Of a stretch of DNA of 9,129 bases, positions 6,461 to 9,129 are shown piece after piece (positions within the stretch are counted from its first letter, which is position 1; the number at the start of each line of letters is the position of its first letter). The notes beneath the pieces were generated by a model. It was given only the letters and a program-made list of their open reading frames with translations. It was not told the DNA's origin and ran no database searches. The translations under genes and the position numbers were made by a program. Source of the stretch: Verrucomicrobiota bacterium (lineage in GTDB: Bacteria; Verrucomicrobiota; Verrucomicrobiae; Opitutales; CG1-02-43-26); NCBI GenBank assembly GCA_013289195.1, contig JABDAI010000049.1:1-9129 (forward strand), in the 5' to 3' direction.

Positions 6461-7420
6461 TTAACTTCTGGGGTTTCTGATAAGTTTGCCTTTAAAAGTC
6501 ATAAGAAAAGTCAAGATAAAGATCGTAGCTCCTGTGATTACCATGAAGGGTCCCGTGGGCAAATTATGCATCGTGAAGGATAAAAAAGTTCCTATAACTG
6601 CGGATAGGATGCCGATTCCAATTGAAAATAAAATGACTTTGTGTAAACGATTGGTCAGCAAAAGAGCTGTTGAAGAAGGAATGATTAACATTGCTGAAAC
6701 TAGTACCACTCCCACTGCCTTTATCGATATTACGATAGTAAAGGTTACAAGCATGAGTAAAAGTTCATCTAGAAAATACTTGTTAAGTCCCGTTGAATAT
6801 GCAAATTCTGGATCGAAGCTGCTGACTAGCAATTCCTTATAAAAGATCCAAATCATCGCAATAGAAACTATTGTGAGCGAAGTCATCCATTTAATATCTT
6901 CCCAGGAAAGTGCAGCGGCTTGTCCAAATAAGTATTTATCTAATCCAGATTGGTGTCCTATGGGGACGTTCTGTAGCATGGTTAATAGACAAATACCGAG
7001 AGCATAAAATCCAGTTAAAACGAGTCCTAGTATACTGTCATCTTTGAGTACAGTAGTTTTTTTGAGTCTATAGATCACCCATACCCCGATTAGTCCTGAG
7101 ACAACGGCTCCCATAAGAAGACTTAATGGTTTTTTTTGCATATTCCATAGAAAGCCAATAACGATTCCAGGGAGCACTGCATGTGAAAGGGCATCACTAA
7201 AAAGTGCTTTTTTGCGGACAATGAGGAAGCTTCCTAGTAGTCCGCAGCAGATGCCAAGGATAATAACGCCCAAAATGACTATTTGTAGGGAGGGATCTTT
7301 GAATGTAATAAATCGGAGGGCTTGTTCTTGCCAATTGAGAGTCGTGACGTCCCCAATTTTTGCAGCCTGACAGTGATGAAACGCCAGTAGAAAAAAGCAT
7401 AATAGTCCGATGCGTTTCAT
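6461..7420 (-). CDS. troC: metal ABC transporter permease (ABC-3 family, TroC-like)
   Basis: Inner-membrane channel subunit of the Mn/Zn/Fe importer encoded by this operon; as the only permease gene here it probably works as a homodimer. It has 319 residues, slightly long for the family. Residues 4-19 form a hydrophobic segment ending HHCQAAK that looks like a cleavable signal peptide, followed by about 25 polar residues before the first core helix (45-68, LQIVILGVIILGICCG and on). The family signature SDALSHAVLPG is at 75-85. Further helices lie near 99-118, 130-150 and 180-198, then a long hydrophobic stretch with GVVLVSAMLIIPSSTALLL, and two more helices before the basic tail. The ATG overlaps the ATPase stop (ATGA), which indicates translational coupling. 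Which metal it carries cannot be told. Confidence 0.93.
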   Translation of the reverse strand: MKRIGLLCFFLLAFHHCQAAKIGDVTTLNWQEQALRFITFKDPSLQIVILGVIILGICCGLLGSFLIVRKKALFSDALSHAVLPGIVIGFLWNMQKKPLSLLMGAVVSGLIGVWVIYRLKKTTVLKDDSILGLVLTGFYALGICLLTMLQNVPIGHQSGLDKYLFGQAAALSWEDIKWMTSLTIVSIAMIWIFYKELLVSSFDPEFAYSTGLNKYFLDELLLMLVTFTIVISIKAVGVVLVSAMLIIPSSTALLLTNRLHKVILFSIGIGILSAVIGTFLSFTMHNLPTGPFMVITGATIFILTFLMTFKGKLIRNPRS

Positions 7421-8163
7421 TGAGATTTTTGTTCACGAAAAATATGTAAATTCCCACCGTAAGTTTTTTCTAGATTATCTATCGTGAAAACTTCTTTAGT
7501 GAATCCAGAAGCGATAATTCGATGATTGATTAATACTAGGTAATCAAAATGATCTTTCACAGTTGCAAGGTCATGATGGATAACAATAAGTGTTTTACCT
7601 TGATCGCGAAGTTCTTGCAAAACGCCCATAATCGCGCGTTCTGTTTTTGCGTCTACGCCTGCAAAGGGTTCATCCATGAAATATAAATCGCTTTCTTGTG
7701 CTAATGCACGAGCTAAGAATACTCTTTGTTGCTGACCACCGGAGAGATTGGAAATCTGATGATTTTTAAAGGCAGTGAGATCTACTTTTTCAATGCAAGC
7801 ATCAACGAATTCTCTATCCGCTTTTTTGGGTTTTTTGAAGAGGCCAAGCTTTTGATAACGACCCATCATGACGACATCATATACATTCACGGGGAAGTCC
7901 CAATCTATGTTTTCTCTTTGTGGCATGTAGCCAATATATTTCGATGCTTTTTGAAAGGGCTGGCCAAAGATGTATATTTTACCGGTATATTTTGGAACTA
8001 ATCCCATTACCGATTTAATCAATGTCGATTTTCCTGCACCGTTAGGGCCAACTATGCCTACAATATTGCCTGAAGGAATTTTCAGATTAATATTTGAAAT
8101 GACAGGATTTTTGTCATAGCTTGCAGTTAAATTCTCTATGACCAAAGGATAGTCTTTTATCAT
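7417..8163 (-). CDS. troB: metal ABC transporter ATP-binding protein (TroB-like)
   Basis: Cytoplasmic ATPase that powers metal import through the permease encoded just downstream. It has 248 residues, normal for the family. Walker A is GPNGAGKST (39-47). The Q-loop is YMPQRENIDWDFP with Q82; this form with IDWDFP is typical of Mn/Zn/Fe importers. The ABC signature is LSGGQQQR (140-147), Walker B LYFMDEP (160-166) with catalytic E165, the D-loop AGVD (168-171), and the switch histidine H197 in VIHHD. All motifs are intact. The ATG overlaps the stop of the binding-protein gene by four bases (ATGA), and its own stop overlaps the permease start the same way. Confidence 0.95.
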   Translation of the reverse strand: MIKDYPLVIENLTASYDKNPVISNINLKIPSGNIVGIVGPNGAGKSTLIKSVMGLVPKYTGKIYIFGQPFQKASKYIGYMPQRENIDWDFPVNVYDVVMMGRYQKLGLFKKPKKADREFVDACIEKVDLTAFKNHQISNLSGGQQQRVFLARALAQESDLYFMDEPFAGVDAKTERAIMGVLQELRDQGKTLIVIHHDLATVKDHFDYLVLINHRIIASGFTKEVFTIDNLEKTYGGNLHIFREQKSQ

Positions 8164-9053
8164 TTTAAGTTTTTTACAATAGTGGTCATATTATATTTAA
8201 ACATTCCTAAGTAATTGCCAACATCATATTCATCTAAAATCTCCCCTTTTTTTCCAAGGGAATCAGAAAAGAGTTTCCCGCCAATTTTGGCTCCGGAATC
8301 TTGGGCTATGCGTTCTATCGCGGCGGGCGAAACACTGGATTCTATGAATATGGCTTTAATCTTATGTTTTTTTATATAATCAATGGTACTGATGATATCA
8401 GCCAAACCTGCTTCTGAAACAGTTGAAATTCCTTGTACTCCAATAACTTGGAAGCCAAAAGCACTACCAAAGTAATTGTAAGCATCGTGACTAGTAATCA
8501 ATATTTTTGAGGGAGCCGGAAGAGTATCAGCCAATTCCTTTGCCCAGCGATAGAGGTTTTTTAAAGATGCTTTGTAAGAGTCGGTTTGTTTTTGATAATG
8601 CATTGCATTTTGAGAATCGAATTTTTTAAGCTCAATAAAAATTTTTTGCGCACATTGACTCCAAAGATCAGGATCAAACCAGACATGGGGATCGTATCCT
8701 GCATTTCCTCCCAAAGTTAATAATGATGATCTATCGATACCATCAGTAACAGCAAAAACAGCTTTGCCTTGTTCTGCAAGGCTTTCGAAAACATCGACCA
8801 TTCGACCTTCCAAATGCAAGCCATTGTAAAATATAATGTCGGCACTGCGTAACTTTTTGATGTCAGAAGCTGTGGCCTTGTAAAGATGGGGATCGACGCC
8901 CGGACCCATAAGATTTTCAACTTCTATAAAACCGCCACCTATTTCCTGAGCAAGGTTCTGGATGAGAGAAGTTGTCGTGCATACTTTGACTTTCCCATAA
9001 ATTGTTGGTAATGACAAAAGGAAGAATGAAATAACAATTAATAAATATTTCAT
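8160..9053 (-). CDS. troA: periplasmic metal-binding protein of ABC transporter (TroA-like, cluster A-I)
   Basis: Captures a divalent metal in the periplasm and delivers it to the permease. It has 297 residues, normal length. A signal peptide (1-20, hydrophobic core LLIVISFFLLSL, probable cleavage after IYG) is present and there is no lipobox cysteine, so the protein should be soluble. Likely ligands are H56 (VDPHLY), H123 (YDPHVWFDP), H189 (TSHDAYNYF) and D264 (LFSDSLG). This His3-Asp set is that of TroA rather than the His2-Glu-Asp of PsaA. No His-rich loop of the ZnuA kind is seen. VQGISTVSEAG (206-216) and IFIESSVSP (235-243) are family signatures. Metal choice between Mn, Zn and Fe is open. 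It is the first gene of the operon; the start at 9053 lies just behind a strong promoter and has no Shine-Dalgarno sequence. Confidence 0.95.
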   Translation of the reverse strand: MKYLLIVISFFLLSLPTIYGKVKVCTTTSLIQNLAQEIGGGFIEVENLMGPGVDPHLYKATASDIKKLRSADIIFYNGLHLEGRMVDVFESLAEQGKAVFAVTDGIDRSSLLTLGGNAGYDPHVWFDPDLWSQCAQKIFIELKKFDSQNAMHYQKQTDSYKASLKNLYRWAKELADTLPAPSKILITSHDAYNYFGSAFGFQVIGVQGISTVSEAGLADIISTIDYIKKHKIKAIFIESSVSPAAIERIAQDSGAKIGGKLFSDSLGKKGEILDEYDVGNYLGMFKYNMTTIVKNLK

Positions 9054-9079
9054 ATAATAATATGAATGATTATATGAAA
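9048..9079. promoter_or_regulatory. candidate operator: 11-bp perfect inverted repeat over the transporter promoter
   Basis: TTTCATATAAT (9048-9058) is the exact reverse complement of ATTATATGAAA (9069-9079), with a 10-base centre. A shorter CATAT/ATATG pair at 9051-9064 is nested inside. The repeat covers the -10 box, the predicted start site and the start codon, so a bound protein would block transcription. Metal importers are commonly repressed by Fur, Zur or MntR/DtxR proteins, but the sequence is not a clear match to any of their classical boxes as I know them. Confidence 0.5.
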
Positions 9080-9097
9080 AGAAACAGATTAATGCAA
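9069..9097 (-). promoter_or_regulatory. sigma70-type promoter of the metal transporter operon
   Basis: On the - strand TTGCAT (9097-9092) and a perfect TATAAT (9074-9069) are separated by the ideal 17 bases. Transcription would begin near 9062, leaving a leader of about nine A/T bases before the ATG at 9053. This is the best promoter in the window. Confidence 0.7.
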
Positions 9098-9129
9098 TGA
9101 GTTTTTATTTAAACCTTCTTTTTGCAGGG
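9097..9129 (+). CDS. possible start of a divergent gene, cut by the window end
   Basis: An ATG at 9097 opens a frame that reads MSFYLNLLFAG and is still open at the last base. Eleven codons are too few to judge; the hydrophobic content would fit a signal or membrane segment. If real, it diverges from the transporter operon with only 43 bp between the two starts. No Shine-Dalgarno sequence is obvious. Confidence 0.18.
   Translation, partial: MSFYLNLLFAG

Noticed and set aside
6486..6842. 118-codon ORF on the + strand inside the permease gene
   Set aside because: Antisense shadow of transmembrane segments in troC; the permease frame has clear family motifs.
9054..9068. Metal-sensing riboswitch upstream of the transporter
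   Set aside because: The predicted leader is only about nine bases, far too short for any riboswitch.
9048..9079. Classical Fur, Zur or DtxR box at the transporter promoter
   Set aside because: Position and symmetry fit, but the bases do not match the consensus sequences I know; recorded only as a generic operator candidate.

Overview
This AT-rich window (roughly one third G+C by eye) carries seven convincing protein genes and no rRNA, tRNA or CRISPR. It looks like chromosomal DNA of a low-GC, Gram-negative bacterium. The metal-binding protein has a signal peptide but no lipobox cysteine, which implies a periplasm, and two good sigma70-type promoters are visible. A ~975-residue TPR protein and a ~170-bp palindromic element are both common in host-associated bacteria with small or decaying genomes, such as amoeba- or arthropod-associated Legionellales or Chlamydiae. 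That lineage idea is an inference and I cannot place the organism from the sequence alone.

Layout. On the + strand, 1-522 is the C-terminal part of a YycJ-type metallo-beta-lactamase-fold protein, followed by pyruvate kinase at 586-2016. A 48-codon ORF starts at a GTG overlapping the pyruvate kinase stop, and the 2017-2155 gap also holds a hairpin. On the - strand come a very large TPR-repeat protein (2156-5083), a COG1926-type phosphoribosyltransferase (5192-5854), an unrecognised 121-residue protein 9 bp upstream of it (5864-6229), and a complete metal ABC transporter operon (6461-9053: permease, ATPase, binding protein).

Non-coding structure is the most interesting part. A near-symmetrical imperfect palindrome of about 169 bp (6285-6453) fills the gap between the transporter operon and the 121-residue gene. 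Next to it, 6231-6269 contains two interlocked 8-bp perfect inverted repeats lying on a TTGCTA-17-TATATT promoter whose predicted transcript would begin at or within a few bases of the start codon. Upstream of the transporter operon a TTGCAT-17-TATAAT promoter is overlapped by an 11-bp perfect inverted repeat (9048-9079), a good candidate for a metalloregulator operator.

How the genes work together. The three transporter genes overlap by ATGA at both junctions, so they should form one transcript and one complex that imports Mn2+, Zn2+ or Fe2+. The 121-residue protein and the phosphoribosyltransferase probably form a two-gene unit. Pyruvate kinase, the TPR protein and the metallo-hydrolase have no obvious functional link to one another. 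None of the five independently initiated genes with a visible start has a recognisable Shine-Dalgarno sequence.
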